A DNA stretch of 64,000 bases from Porphyridium purpureum. Lineage: Eukaryota; Rhodophyta; Bangiophyceae; Porphyridiales; Porphyridiaceae. Below the pieces are notes generated by a model. The model worked only from the letters and a program-made list of their open reading frames with translations, did no database searches and was not told the DNA's origin. Each line of letters opens with the position of its first letter. Position 1 is the stretch's first letter. Both the position numbers and the translations under genes were made by a program. The DNA is taken from positions 248,001-312,000 of the forward strand of contig VRMN01000011.1 in NCBI GenBank assembly GCA_008690995.1. Reading direction: 5' to 3'. Of the stretch, positions 35,901 through 45,700 are shown one piece after another.

Positions 35901-35946
35901 CTTGTTTCTTGTGGATGCACTCGATGCGTTGGGTGCAGTGTCTTGA
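32926..35946 (+). CDS. RAB3GAP2: Rab3GAP regulatory (non-catalytic) subunit-like protein
   Basis: A 1006-residue protein with an N-terminal beta-propeller-like half and a helical C-terminal half, the layout of RAB3GAP2, which partners the catalytic subunit in regulating Rab3/Rab18 (GAP and GEF activity, ER-lipid droplet and vesicle traffic). Blocks matching the family in order: FLVVVGYECGSLAFYKEG (residues about 170-187; human LLVVGFTSGYVRFYTENG), PVLRLECEPG, then a later GVDSGGRIFVGDVEDCCI, ILKGYRSSEVQWM (human MWKGYRDAQIGWI), LLMVHHPSRGWLEIWQPVRG (human FLVIYAPRRGILEVW). The C-terminal part is helical and not individually assigned. ATG 32926 with good context (CCC ATG G). One exon of 3 kb. 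Confidence is in the family rather than in conserved activity. Confidence 0.82.
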   Translation: MESKHCFDASQSSDASYSWTQVATFDMNTIALACSGSDHVRSDLFRFWPWTDAVIAHVEELVSDAHNDMTKSALTFAGHPSDLDWKSQQAALVGQPPQALVFIAKADDVRKLACLVPAVPRFDQEERYVWSSCVPLTPIVSKELLDACSNPLENLRQASCVFSLRLSESDFLVVVGYECGSLAFYKEGLCVAIAPNSVGRPVLRLECEPGTCMSSRSLVVLWKAHKTIGRLHVLQIAHSISNKDKRQYGYEAYRPAILKSSQWTFVQIDYSGELTSMRALSDSRRALGGRFSVEPDEESICQKSLSFEEGRPAVVPSRLQLLVSGSAPSFALFEVDAGESQRENMSRRSTPTALMKSMWHSIRQSPGGAGSSMEVRSLPVKSSFHDNKDRCFTFLDMSATTLSEDCMQPCFFVGVDSGGRIFVGDVEDCCILSILKGYRSSEVQWMRSGARPRPGALSHENDLLMVHHPSRGWLEIWQPVRGIMSARFELTGRRTDFVQLVPSDASNFLLDSSGALWEVTIGSVATESERTTFVRNEAKTSTVHPIASCQSLEAVLQSLSLEKGKVGELRMGSDWVHLGVVSCVRLALDIRYVHHRLAISPVISLLTKQRDLALLFELMRDYSSRFGRVSLKGITESGLGAGQSEVIRLLGSMRSSEVTKSVRTTLDVALARFDALSHWNLYCVWRTFLGCVELRAKQEARGMLAYLYFGNLFLCDDSLAHPDSVEKWTRHANAIMRLSGLTLHDLADLFLCFWLTFSLQELLELVFLRHGMQKLALMWSIFGESMLLALRDVTDRSTSYSDVSRLMFLANVWFSSGSHAEGHENELWTAQVESLFMLCRGFHIAAQYFSDFPVDREFTYCSRQRGMSSIRPFLDPDEHALCILLELRRYHDAALLVFRIGNRAAVFDGSQVVTILSVHIGARLKSLSADEQGLVQKTLGKAAWRWIMESGNDLLASEVDDGDFGLYLAECRLLVSWLNENVPDASEVAVRSLFLVDALDALGAVS

Positions 35947-36411
35947 TACTGTGCCGTTACTCGCGTGCTTTCCTTGTCTCAGTCCGTTGCGGAAGGTGTC
36001 GCGTGAAGCACAGAACACGATGGCCCGAGGGCTGGGTGAAGATGTTTGTGTCACCTTCGTCCCAATTGAGTGTAACGACTGCTTGAACCCGTCCAACTGC
36101 CGCAGGCGAAGGGCAAGTGAAAGAGTGCGAGCCAGCAGATGTCTTCAGTGAAGAGACCATGTACAGCTCTTTTGAAACTTATCCATTGCGCACCTCGTTT
36201 ATTTCATTTCTCCCACATTTTGCCTTTGCACACAAACTATTCAGTATTTCACCAACCTGGATCACTGCTGCATGAAAGTCGTGGAGCAGTCCCACAGGCG
36301 CAGCTTCTTTCGATTTTCTTTCGCGTGCTACATGCCCAGGCCTTGTCATCCAAGAAGGCAAAAATGAAGTCACAAAAGGATCCCGTATCAACTGACCGAT
36401 CCATGACAACA
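35947..36411. other. Convergent intergenic region, 0.47 kb
   Basis: Between the stops of Rab3GAP2 and the linker gene. No feature recognised. Confidence 0.4.
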
Positions 36412-37629
36412 TCACTTCCCAATCTTGTTGGGGCTGATCTTGACCTTATCGAGGGTCACACTCACAGTTCTTGAGCTATCCGATCCAGTATCGTTCAGAG
36501 AAATATACGGGGCCATGTTCACGGTAGTTCCAGGGTAGTACTTCATCCATTTTCCAGTCGGAGCATTTCCGCCCGCCTTGTACTTCTGGCAGTCCGCAAG
36601 CATCTGCGCAGCAGCCGCCATATCCGGTGCAATATACTTGGATGTAACCGACACATAGCTGTGTTCATCACTGCCAACATTTGTCACAGAAATTTGGGGC
36701 GCCTTGTTCACCTTGTCATAGCTGCACAACGACGTGTATGTTGAGATTGGCGCATGATCAAACTTGCCAATCTTCTCGCCGATCGGACTGGCCGATCGTC
36801 CCTCAGAAGCCTCCTTTTCCACCTTCGCCCAGTAGTAGGCTGTTCCAAACGCAAGAGTTTCCGAAGTGATCGGCGACGGAAGCCCGCGCATCACATCAAT
36901 AGCATCCGTTGGAAGGTCTGCGGCAACTGTCGCAATCATGTTGAGATTCGATTTCGCCTTGTCCGACGTTGCGCCCCCAGGATTCGCCTTCACCATGCGG
37001 TTGAATCTCTCCGAGCTCAGGTACGTGCCGCGATAGACCACGTACGGAACCACGTGGTCTCCGAAGAGCGCTTTATACTCGTCGCTGTCGATGTATGAGT
37101 CGATTTCAGCCTCCAGTCCGCTGGTCGCGAGAATTTGGATGTGAGTACTGACCTCCTCCTGGGTCGGCGCACGGCCCAGGAAGTGCTTGAAGTTCAGCAG
37201 CACAAAGTTGTACGATGACTTGGCCTCCATGAAACGCGTGCGATAAGACGCCGACTTCCCTACGGCGCGAACAAACTCGCGAACAGTGAGATTGCCGCCC
37301 TTGAGCTGAGAAAAGGCGACGTCAATGTCCGGAGCCTCGCCCTCCATCACGTATGCATTACCCATCACCTGGCGCCGCACCTGCTCGTAAATTGTCGCCC
37401 AATCTGCGTCCATGCGAGAGACTCGAGCTGGACGCAGGGAATCAACGGACGAGTACGATGGCGGCTTTGCGATTGGGTAAGGCTGCACCTTGCGCACGGC
37501 GTTCGACGGAACCGCAAGATTTGTCTCCGCGGTGCCGGGAAGCGTCAGCGCGGCGCGCAAGGCGGTCTGCTTCGATGGGCGCGCATGGGCGAGCTGCGCG
37601 CCCGCAAACGACGAGATGAACGCAGCCAT
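36412..37629 (-). CDS. Phycobilisome rod-type linker protein, plastid-targeted
   Basis: A 405-residue nuclear-encoded linker for phycobilisomes. The first about 45 residues (MAAFISSFAGAQLAHARPSK onward, Ala/Ser/Leu/Arg with few acids) are a transit peptide. A PBS_linker_poly domain covers about residues 75-200: DWATIYEQVRRQVMGNAYVM, LTVREFVRAVGKSASYRTRF, SYNFVLLNFKHFLGRAPTQE and LEAEIDSYIDSDEYKALFGD are diagnostic of rod and rod-core linkers. The C-terminal part is not a CpcD domain but holds a duplicated beta-rich module (residues 310-329, APQISVTNVGSDEHSYVSVT, and 373-392, APYISLNDTGSDSSRTVSVT), each after a Tyr/Thr-rich segment. Such linkers hold stacked phycobiliprotein hexamers in the rod. 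The frame is open upstream to 37866, but ATG 37629 gives the typical start. Confidence 0.92.
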   Translation of the reverse strand: MAAFISSFAGAQLAHARPSKQTALRAALTLPGTAETNLAVPSNAVRKVQPYPIAKPPSYSSVDSLRPARVSRMDADWATIYEQVRRQVMGNAYVMEGEAPDIDVAFSQLKGGNLTVREFVRAVGKSASYRTRFMEAKSSYNFVLLNFKHFLGRAPTQEEVSTHIQILATSGLEAEIDSYIDSDEYKALFGDHVVPYVVYRGTYLSSERFNRMVKANPGGATSDKAKSNLNMIATVAADLPTDAIDVMRGLPSPITSETLAFGTAYYWAKVEKEASEGRSASPIGEKIGKFDHAPISTYTSLCSYDKVNKAPQISVTNVGSDEHSYVSVTSKYIAPDMAAAAQMLADCQKYKAGGNAPTGKWMKYYPGTTVNMAPYISLNDTGSDSSRTVSVTLDKVKISPNKIGK

Positions 37630-40600
37630 GGCGACGATATCGACTTGGATTGCGCACGGATGCTGGGCCACACTCCTCCGGCACGAACGCAACCTTCCGC
37701 AAGCCCAATCCTTCAGAGGTCGCGGTCTGCACCATCCTAAATGCCGCACGCACAAGCCGCAAGCTGTACCGCGCCGCAGCTCGAGCGGCAGCGCGCGTGC
37801 GCGTGATCTCGGCGCGGCACGCAGCTGCAGCGCAATGCGCATCGCTATGCCATCTCCGCGCCGCACGCTAGGGTTCCCTGCGCGCGCCGCGGTTCAGCGC
37901 GCAGGTACAGCGGCGCGCCCGCGTATGTTTGTCCCGAGGCGGCTGCTGCGCGGCACGAAAGCTGCGGTCCGACGACGTGCGCAGCCGCCGCACAACCAGG
38001 CGTCCCGCGGAGGCGGCACTCGTCCCGTCCGCGCCGCCGCCCGCCATGGGTATGTCTTGTCGCCATCTTCACCGGTGAGTCTGCCGCAGTCTCGAGCGAA
38101 CACCACATGGCGCGCGTGGGACGACAAGTGCAGTGGGTGCAAACGCCATCCCACGCTTCATCGATTCATGGAGGGGCGCTCGTTTCTGCAGGCTCAGAAC
38201 AAATGCTCACGTCGTGAATAGTCCGTGCCTTATGCAAGACGTGTGCAAAAGCCCTGACCCGGCGCAGTGTGACGGGATGCAACTATGATTGTCGAGTACC
38301 GCGAATGAATCAGCCTCCATGTGACCGCAAACCGCTCCCGTGGACGCCAGTCCAGCACCTTCGAACAGTATCGTATCGAAATTGGCGTCTGTGCTCACAC
38401 GGATCATCTCTATATTGCGACGGCTGGAGGGGCCCATGACCTTCGTCGCACGGCATGCTATGCGGGAAAGCAACATGCTCGTTGCTCAAGGACGTCGACA
38501 GCGAAAGACTAGCGCTCACGTTTGACTCGAACAAGGCTACACCTTGTGTATCGAGTGGTGCAATTTGCAGTCCGGGAAGACGCAACCTCTTCGCGTCCTA
38601 GCATGCAGGTTTTGCCACTGATACTCCCTCGGCGTTTGAGCTCGAGCTTTCGGAACTAGTCGTCAAGAGAGGTTGCGTTAACACCCTAATGAGGATGCTG
38701 GACATGCTTTAAGGGCTATACGCATAGATTCGGACGTTGTCCCCTGGCCCAGACCAGAGCAACGAGATTGCTTCGATCTTTGCAGTGCACGCTTTGTTCC
38801 CTTTGTACACCACTAAACATATTTGCTTGGAGACTGATGCAAGCTCTTCACCGTCCCCTCGGCAAAATGCCTGGAAACGTGCTAAATACCAGCCACCCTG
38901 GCGGGTCGGGATCAAATTCCGTGTGCGAAGGAAAACAGCTTGAAGCTAAGACAAATGGGACCCCTGCACATGAATTCCTGTCCACGGCTTTGCTTTTGAA
39001 AAGAAAGGGACCTCTACGTTGGACCATCTCAAATGTGCTATTAATGGAGTTACCATTGCTGTTCTGATTCGAGCAGTGCTTGCTGCTGGACCCATGGGAG
39101 TTTGAACGCGACCCTTGCTTGAGGTGATTCGCCTTGTCGGCTTGGTTTGAAACCTTGGGGTTGTATCGCAAAAGAGGGTTTTGCGTGCAAACAGACGCAG
39201 CGCGACGCACCTGGCCCTGTTTCGAATGGGTTGGGAGCAGAGTACAAAAAGCAGAATGGCGAGTCGTTTGACAGGCTTCAGCTTAACGTTTCTTCGTAGA
39301 GATGTGAAGTAAAACAATCGGAATTTGTTCAAGAAATTGAGTTTTCGCCTTGAGAGGATTGAGTTCCTGAAGGCACGTGCGCAACCCGCACTTGCACCTC
39401 TCAGAAGAAAAGGCTACAACAATGGGTCGTCGTGTTGCGTGCACAAAGAGCAATTTTTGATCAGCAATTTAACTCTGGGTGCACTGTTTAGTGCATAGTA
39501 AAGACCTTCTCGTCGGCTGAGCAGCCGACCTTTCCAACGTTCTGTGCGAAAAGGTCTGACGGTGCTGCAAAAGCGAAAACCAGACCTTTCCATCGGCATC
39601 AGATTCAAGCTATGATAGCCACCAAAAATGCATTCTGGTCTCGCAGGCCATGATTCTGCCGCTGGGGAAGGACCAGAACATGAGATATTGCTTACGAACC
39701 TTTTCAACACAGCCATTCAGAAGCCCATCTCCGTGCACAAAGCCGATGGTCATAAAACAGCCCTTCATCTCACTGTTTGCTCAAGTGGCAGTGACAAGCT
39801 GATTGCATGCATGCCGCGGAAGAATCTTACGCGTAGCAGCATCTCTGTTGCGCACAAGCGGCCAATAAATCTACTGAAGCGTGTGCAAGCTCGAGAGAAT
39901 TGTAACGCTCGAAAGTAATATAAGGAACAAAAGGAACTAGTGGGCTGAAGCTGTTTGTCTTGGGCGAGAAAACAGGAAAATTCGAGATATAAAATGCGCG
40001 CGTTTAGCATCACAACAAATCTGGGTAGTGCTCCAAAGACTGAATGAAAGGTTTGTCGTTTTTCTTGCGACGAATCCTTCAGGCCGTTTACGCTCGTCGA
40101 ATACTCCAATGCAAAGGGTGAGTGCAAAACAATCTGGAACTGGTGCTTTGCACCTTTCTCATCGCTCTCGCTCATCACTGAAGGCGCAATGCCATCCTTT
40201 CACTGTAAAGGTCCTGTTTTCACACCAAGAGAATCAAAGCTTAAACTTTTCGACATCCAGATAAAATTTCCGACACAAGGACACATGTGAAGTTTCTGAA
40301 GCACCAGACTGGATCCGGGTTTGCAAGGAAACCGAACTCCTATTTAAAGCTGAAAATGAAAATATATTACTTTTTACTCTCAACCTCGGAGGAATTGAAA
40401 ATAGATGTCAGTTTGACGCGGCGCATTCCTAAGTTGGCAGATATTCATTGACAAACATTTTGAAAGGCATACAAGGCCACAATCGATTTGATTTCAAAGA
40501 TTCATATGAATGATACTTGTTTTTTAGGTAATTTAGATATTGCAGGTTCAAGGAGCAAACTGCTTGCAAAAGATAAGAATCCAACATTCATACAGGGAAT

Positions 40601-42304
40601 AGGTGCGAATAAAATATAAATTCCGAGAACCAACGTTATCGTAATCCGTAATTTTTTTCCTTCATACTTTCGTCGCCTTGAATGAGATCCTGCTTTCAAA
40701 ATAGAGCAAGAGAATAATGATCAATGCTCGCCGGGATGATCAAACTGAATTCCGAAAAAACAATCACCATTTGCGCCTGAGGAAAACAAATGCTGACCGA
40801 ACCATCATCATGGCCAAAAAAAAATACTACATTGAAGTTTTACTAATAAACGGTTTGCGCTGAAATTCTAGGAAACGAAGCTTGGACTCACAAGAGAAAT
40901 CGCGAATACATTTTTTAGTTTACTTTATCCATGTCAGTGATTCAGTTTAGCATTCGCCGTCTTGGTCAAAAAGGAAAATGAAAATCAATCTTGCCTGGTA
41001 GATACTAGAGCAGCCGTATCAAAAAACGCTTTTTTTAGTTCCTTCGAAGATTACGTCGAACCGGACTTTTTTTTTTTTTTTTTTTTCGTTATGTTTTTGC
41101 GCGTGACTATATTTTTGCCTGGAATTTTTCCTCTGTTCAGCCTTGGGATGTCATTGGAAATCAAGATTTTCTCCTACAATAGTAGCTAGTCAGCTGATTG
41201 CATCCCTGCGCAATTCAAATGACTCTGTGAAAGGAGTTCGTCGCTCAACTCTTTGAATCTATTCCGGACTGGTCTCCTTAGGGTTATAAATCTGAACACG
41301 ACGAGGTTATTTGAAGGAGCCTGACCCATCATTGTGGAATTTTATTATAATTCGGTTTCTGTTCCCGATCGGATCCAGATGATGCAGTTATCATCATGAA
41401 GTTTACGGATACAAATTCAACGAACGAAAGTGAAAATCATTCCGAATTCACCACGAGCGATCTTGTTGACACGCGCACAATCCAACGTGTAATGTAGCAA
41501 TCGCAGATGAAAAGAATTTTTCGGATCATGATCTTCGCGCATGTCCGACTAAAGCATGGCAAAATGATCTTTCCGCACCATGAAGATTTTGTGTTCGTGT
41601 TCAAAATTTAGAAACTTATGATTCCTGCTTCTTCGCTTCTCGCGTAATGAAACATGGTGAAAATGACCTGATTGAGATTTCGAATAGTTTCTGGCAGACA
41701 TGTGCATTATTGCGGACCTGTGCAATCGCTTTACTGAACAGACTTGTGAAAGGCAGGGGATCTTATCTTGTCCTGTTTGAGGCGAAGTCTTCTTACACAA
41801 GCTATTTTTTCTTCACTTACTTTCAGCACATCGTCCACGGGATGGTTCAGCGAACTGCTCAAAAGCTCTTGGGGATTTCGTTGCTCACGCTTAGTTACCA
41901 ATGAAAGCCAGATTCCAAAATGTATTCTTTTATCCCTAAAATAGGCTTGAAAAGTATCCCTCAAATGTCGCAGTCCAAAATTGCGAGAATTTAGTTTATA
42001 AAATGATATAAAATCTGGATCGACAAAACGTTCAGGCACGCGATTTGTGGAAAGATTCTGCGTGAAAGAAGTGGTAAAAAGCTTGCCGACAGTGGAGAAA
42101 TCAGAAGTCTAGGACAGATTTGTCAAGAATAGCTCCGATATGGTTTGTTAAGGTCTTTTCCTCATGCCATTGATGCAGCATATAATCTTCGCAGAGGGTT
42201 GGTAGCCTAATCCACATTTAAACCTTGTTGGGAATATCGAGAATCGGAAGATAAGTCTTCCTTTTATTTCGGACCTGGCCAAAACTGTTGAGAATCAAGG
42301 CCTG
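37630..42304. other. Gene-free stretch of 4.7 kb, AT-rich from about 38.2 kb
   Basis: The first about 600 bases (GC-rich) are probably the linker gene's promoter and leader. From about 38.2 kb base composition falls to AT-rich, with many short A/T runs and a 20-base T run at 41067-41086. No open frame has a recognisable family, codon pattern or conserved motif, and I see no tRNA fold. It may be an old decayed transposon layer or a low-recombination spacer ahead of the retrotransposon cluster. Confidence 0.6.
41067..41086. repeat. 20-base T homopolymer
   Basis: A run of twenty T in the AT-rich spacer. It may be an old poly(A)/poly(T) insertion scar or a slippage product; there is no adjacent retroposed gene visible. 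Confidence 0.85.
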
Positions 42305-42345
42305 ATGAAAGCACGATTGCCTATATGAAGAGCTTAGCGATGGCC
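42305..42345 (+). repeat. Left piece of an interrupted Copia LTR, ending in target duplication TGGCC
   Basis: The bases GATTGCCTATATGAAG and AGCTTAGCGATGGCC match the middle of the 325-bp LTR of the adjacent element family in plus orientation. It is the left part of the plus-strand element's 5' LTR, split by the minus-strand element. The last five bases (42341-42345, TGGCC) are repeated at 47317-47321 as the target-site duplication. Confidence 0.85.
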
Positions 42346-42670
42346 TATTAAAAGGTCTGATGTATCGGGGAGTCTTTGTGACTTGTCACTAACGCAGTTG
42401 CGTGTCCCCTTCGTCGCCCTTGCAACTAACCTTACCTTCGTCATCCGGGGACTCCGAGCCTCGGCCATCGCTAAGCTCTTCATATAGGCAATCGTAGTGC
42501 TTTCACTAGTGAGATTGCCAACTGTACCTCCAGGGCAAAAACCCTTATTTACTATAAGTTGGAGAAATACAGAAAGTTGGAGAAATACAGAAAGTTGGAG
42601 CTGAAACATTCCCCATGGTATTACTACTTTACCTGGGGAGGGAATCTACCGAAACCCTGGATTCATAACA
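42346..42670 (-). repeat. 3' LTR of element A
   Basis: 325 bp. In element orientation begins TGTTATGAATCC and ends CCTTTTAATA. Contains two direct copies of CAACTTTCTGTATTTCTC in tandem and a partial third. Identical by eye to the 5' LTR at 46992-47316. Confidence 0.9.
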
Positions 42671-42709
42671 CTCCCACGCAGCGACAACTTTTCGTCATGC
42701 CTTCCACCT

Positions 42710-45700
42710 CTATCTCGAATTTTCAAGACAAGCAACACCCAATAAGGTTTTGCATTTCAAAAACATTTCTCGAGGAACCACTTTGGTTAGGAAATCTGCT
42801 GCCTGATCTGATGTGCGAATGTAAATAGCCTTGACTATTCCCCGTTGCTGACATTCGCGAGCATAGTGCTTTCTCACGTCAATGTGCTTCGACCTTTCGT
42901 GCACAATCGGGTTCTCACTCAGTTTCAGTGCAGCATCATTGTCACAAAACATTGGAATCGATTTCGACTTGAATCCTAGGAATTCCATGAGATATTGAAA
43001 CCACTGGGCTTCTTTACATGCATCCGAGAGAGCCATGTACTCTGCTTCGGTTGTGGACAGCGCCACAGTTGGTTGTAGCCTGGATTTCCAGGAGACAACT
43101 GATCCATTGATCGTGAAAGCATATCCGGTGGTTGACCTTCGCGTTCGAAGATCACTAGCATAGTCTGAATCAACGTAACCAATTAGGTCGGAGTTGCCAT
43201 TTGAGCTAAATTGGAGACCATAATTTATGGTTCCTTTAAGATATCGCAGCACTCCCTTTGCCGCATTCCAATGGGATTCATTGGCATTTGCCATTGATCG
43301 TGCAAGCACTCCCACGGCGAAGGAAATATCCGGACGCGTGCAAGTGCACAAATACATTAGTGCTCCCACGAGTTCCATGTAAGGCATCTTGCATGGTTCT
43401 GCAGTAGCAGTATACCACTTCGTATCCTTTTCCATGGGAAGCTTCCTTGGATTCGCCGATTCCATTCCGAACCTTTCCAGGATGGTTTGGACATACAAGC
43501 TTTGATTAAGTCTGATAATGCCATTCCTTTGATCATAATCAAGAGTGTAGCCGGCAAATTTTTGCTTGACCACTTGCCCAAGATCCCTGACTTCAAACTT
43601 GCCTTGCAAATGCAGAAGCACTTCATTTGAAGTAACTTCGTCTTCACCTATGAAGACCAAGTCATCGACGTAAATCATGATATACGGACCATTTGGACCC
43701 TTAGAAAACAGACAAGGATCTGCCGTACTTTCGGAAAAATTGATTTCTTTAAGTGCTTGCACAAGAACTTGATTCCAAGCTCGAGATGCCTGCTTCAATC
43801 CATAGATTGCTTTACGCAGTTTCAGGACTTTTCCTCCTTCATGTACGAATCCAGGAGGCTGTTCCATGAAAATTTCTTCATGAAGTTCTCCATTGAGAAA
43901 CGCAGTCACCACATCGAAAAGTCGAATTTTCAACTTTCTTGCAGCTGCTACTGCCAGGACCGTTCGAATAGTGTTGTGTCGCACAACAGGGCTGAACACT
44001 TCGTCGTAGTCCAAACCAGGTTTCTGAGTGAAACCTTTTGCGACAAGTCGACACTTGAACCGATCAATTTGTCCGTTGACATTATATTTGATCTTAAAAA
44101 CCCATTTGCATCTGACAGGAATTCGGTCCTGTGGACGATCGACGAGCTCCCACGTGCAGTTGCCAGTGAGAGATTCCAATTCTCTATTCAGAGCTTCCAG
44201 CCATTGCTCAGAGAAGTCACCCTTTAGTGCTTCTTCGACTGACCGAGGTTCAGAAACGGTGGAAATTATTCCAACGAATTGATTTGCGACATATCCACTG
44301 TCTTGACTTTCGTCATCCTCAGTATTCCCAAAGTTTCCATTTGGAGCTTTTTGGAACCCTAAATCTTTCGAATTATTCTGAACTTTTTCCAGAAACGTTT
44401 CTCCGATTTCATTTGAAATAGAATATTCCTGACTGCGATCATCCATTTGTCGAGTGGAATCTGTTTCAAAATTTTTTGACGCGATTTGAGACTTTTCATC
44501 AAACGACTTCGAGAAATCTTTTGGAAACAACTCTTCGACAATTTTATCGAAGTTGGAAAAATATTCCGAATCGTGGATTTCATGTTCATGAACATCTATT
44601 CCAACGACAGACTCATCGAAAGTGACATTTCGACTTTCAACGACCGTGCCATCCGATAGAAGAATGCGATAAACGGAATGGACATTTCCATAACCGACCA
44701 AGCATCCAATTGCAGATCTTGTTTCTAGTTTTCCTCGCAATTGCTTAGGAATATGAACAAACGCTCTCGATCCGTAGATTCTGAGATTGCTGAGATCTGG
44801 CCTTTGCCTGAATGCAATTTCTATCGGCGTTTTCCCGCGATTATTTGAAATGCGATTTCGCAAATAATTCGCAGTCAACAAAGCATTACTCCAATTTTCC
44901 AAAGGTAGATTACTATCAAACAATAAGCTTCGAACCTTTTCGAGTAATGTCCGATTCATGCGTTCAGCCATACCATTAAGTTCTGGCGTGTAAGCAGAGG
45001 TATTTTCCCAAGTAATTCCAGAGTCTTGGAGATGCCTTTGCACATAAAGGCTTGCGAATTCGCCACCTTTGTCGGACCGAACTCTTTTTGCCTTTGCACC
45101 AAGAGTCGTTTCGAGATATTTAAGTGTGCGCAGTAACATTTCACCCGCTTCACTTTTTCGCTCGAGCAAGTGGACGACACTCAAACTTGAGCATTCGTCG
45201 ACGACAACTAGAAAATATCGATGGTCGTCAAAACTCGAAGGAGTGAGTGGTCCGCATACATCAGTATGAAGGACTTCTCCCGGAACCGCCGAAATGGAAT
45301 TCAATTTCCGCTTCTTAAAGGGAGTTCGTGTTCCCTTTGCCTTTTGGCAAATCACACAATGGTATTCATCCGGAACTTTTAAGTCCGCGGGAATTCCCTG
45401 TACACAATTTTGCGTATTTTTCAGACCAGCAAGTCCAGGATGACCAAGTCGACGGTGAAATAGCTCAAACTTATTTGAAGCTGTGATTGCATTTATTCTA
45501 GCGGCGGATAGTTTGATCATTAAATCACCATCCCCAACCGCTAGGACGGGCCCATCTGACCCAAAATGCAAAACAGATGAACTATCATCGTGTTTGAAGA
45601 CACAGCCCTTTCTCGCTGCGACCTTTGTCGAAAGGAGATTTATGGGTGTGCTTTCGATCAACAAAACATTTTCAAGACGCAAGTCATTAAACTTGTCTTG

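Noticed and set aside
37490-38221. Plus-strand open frame of 243 codons opposite the linker gene 5' region
   Set aside because: Arg/Ala/Pro-rich shadow, no recognisable family.
39970-39990. AAAATTCGAGATA matching the end of the Copia gag-pol frame
   Set aside because: Too short to separate from chance in AT-rich DNA.
41067-41086. T run as a Pol III terminator of an RNA gene
   Set aside because: No A/B box or folded RNA upstream; far longer than a normal terminator.
42450-42600. Tandem 18-base copies (CAACTTTCTGTATTTCTC) in the Copia LTR, CRISPR-like at a glance
   Set aside because: Direct copies without spacers, confined to an LTR.
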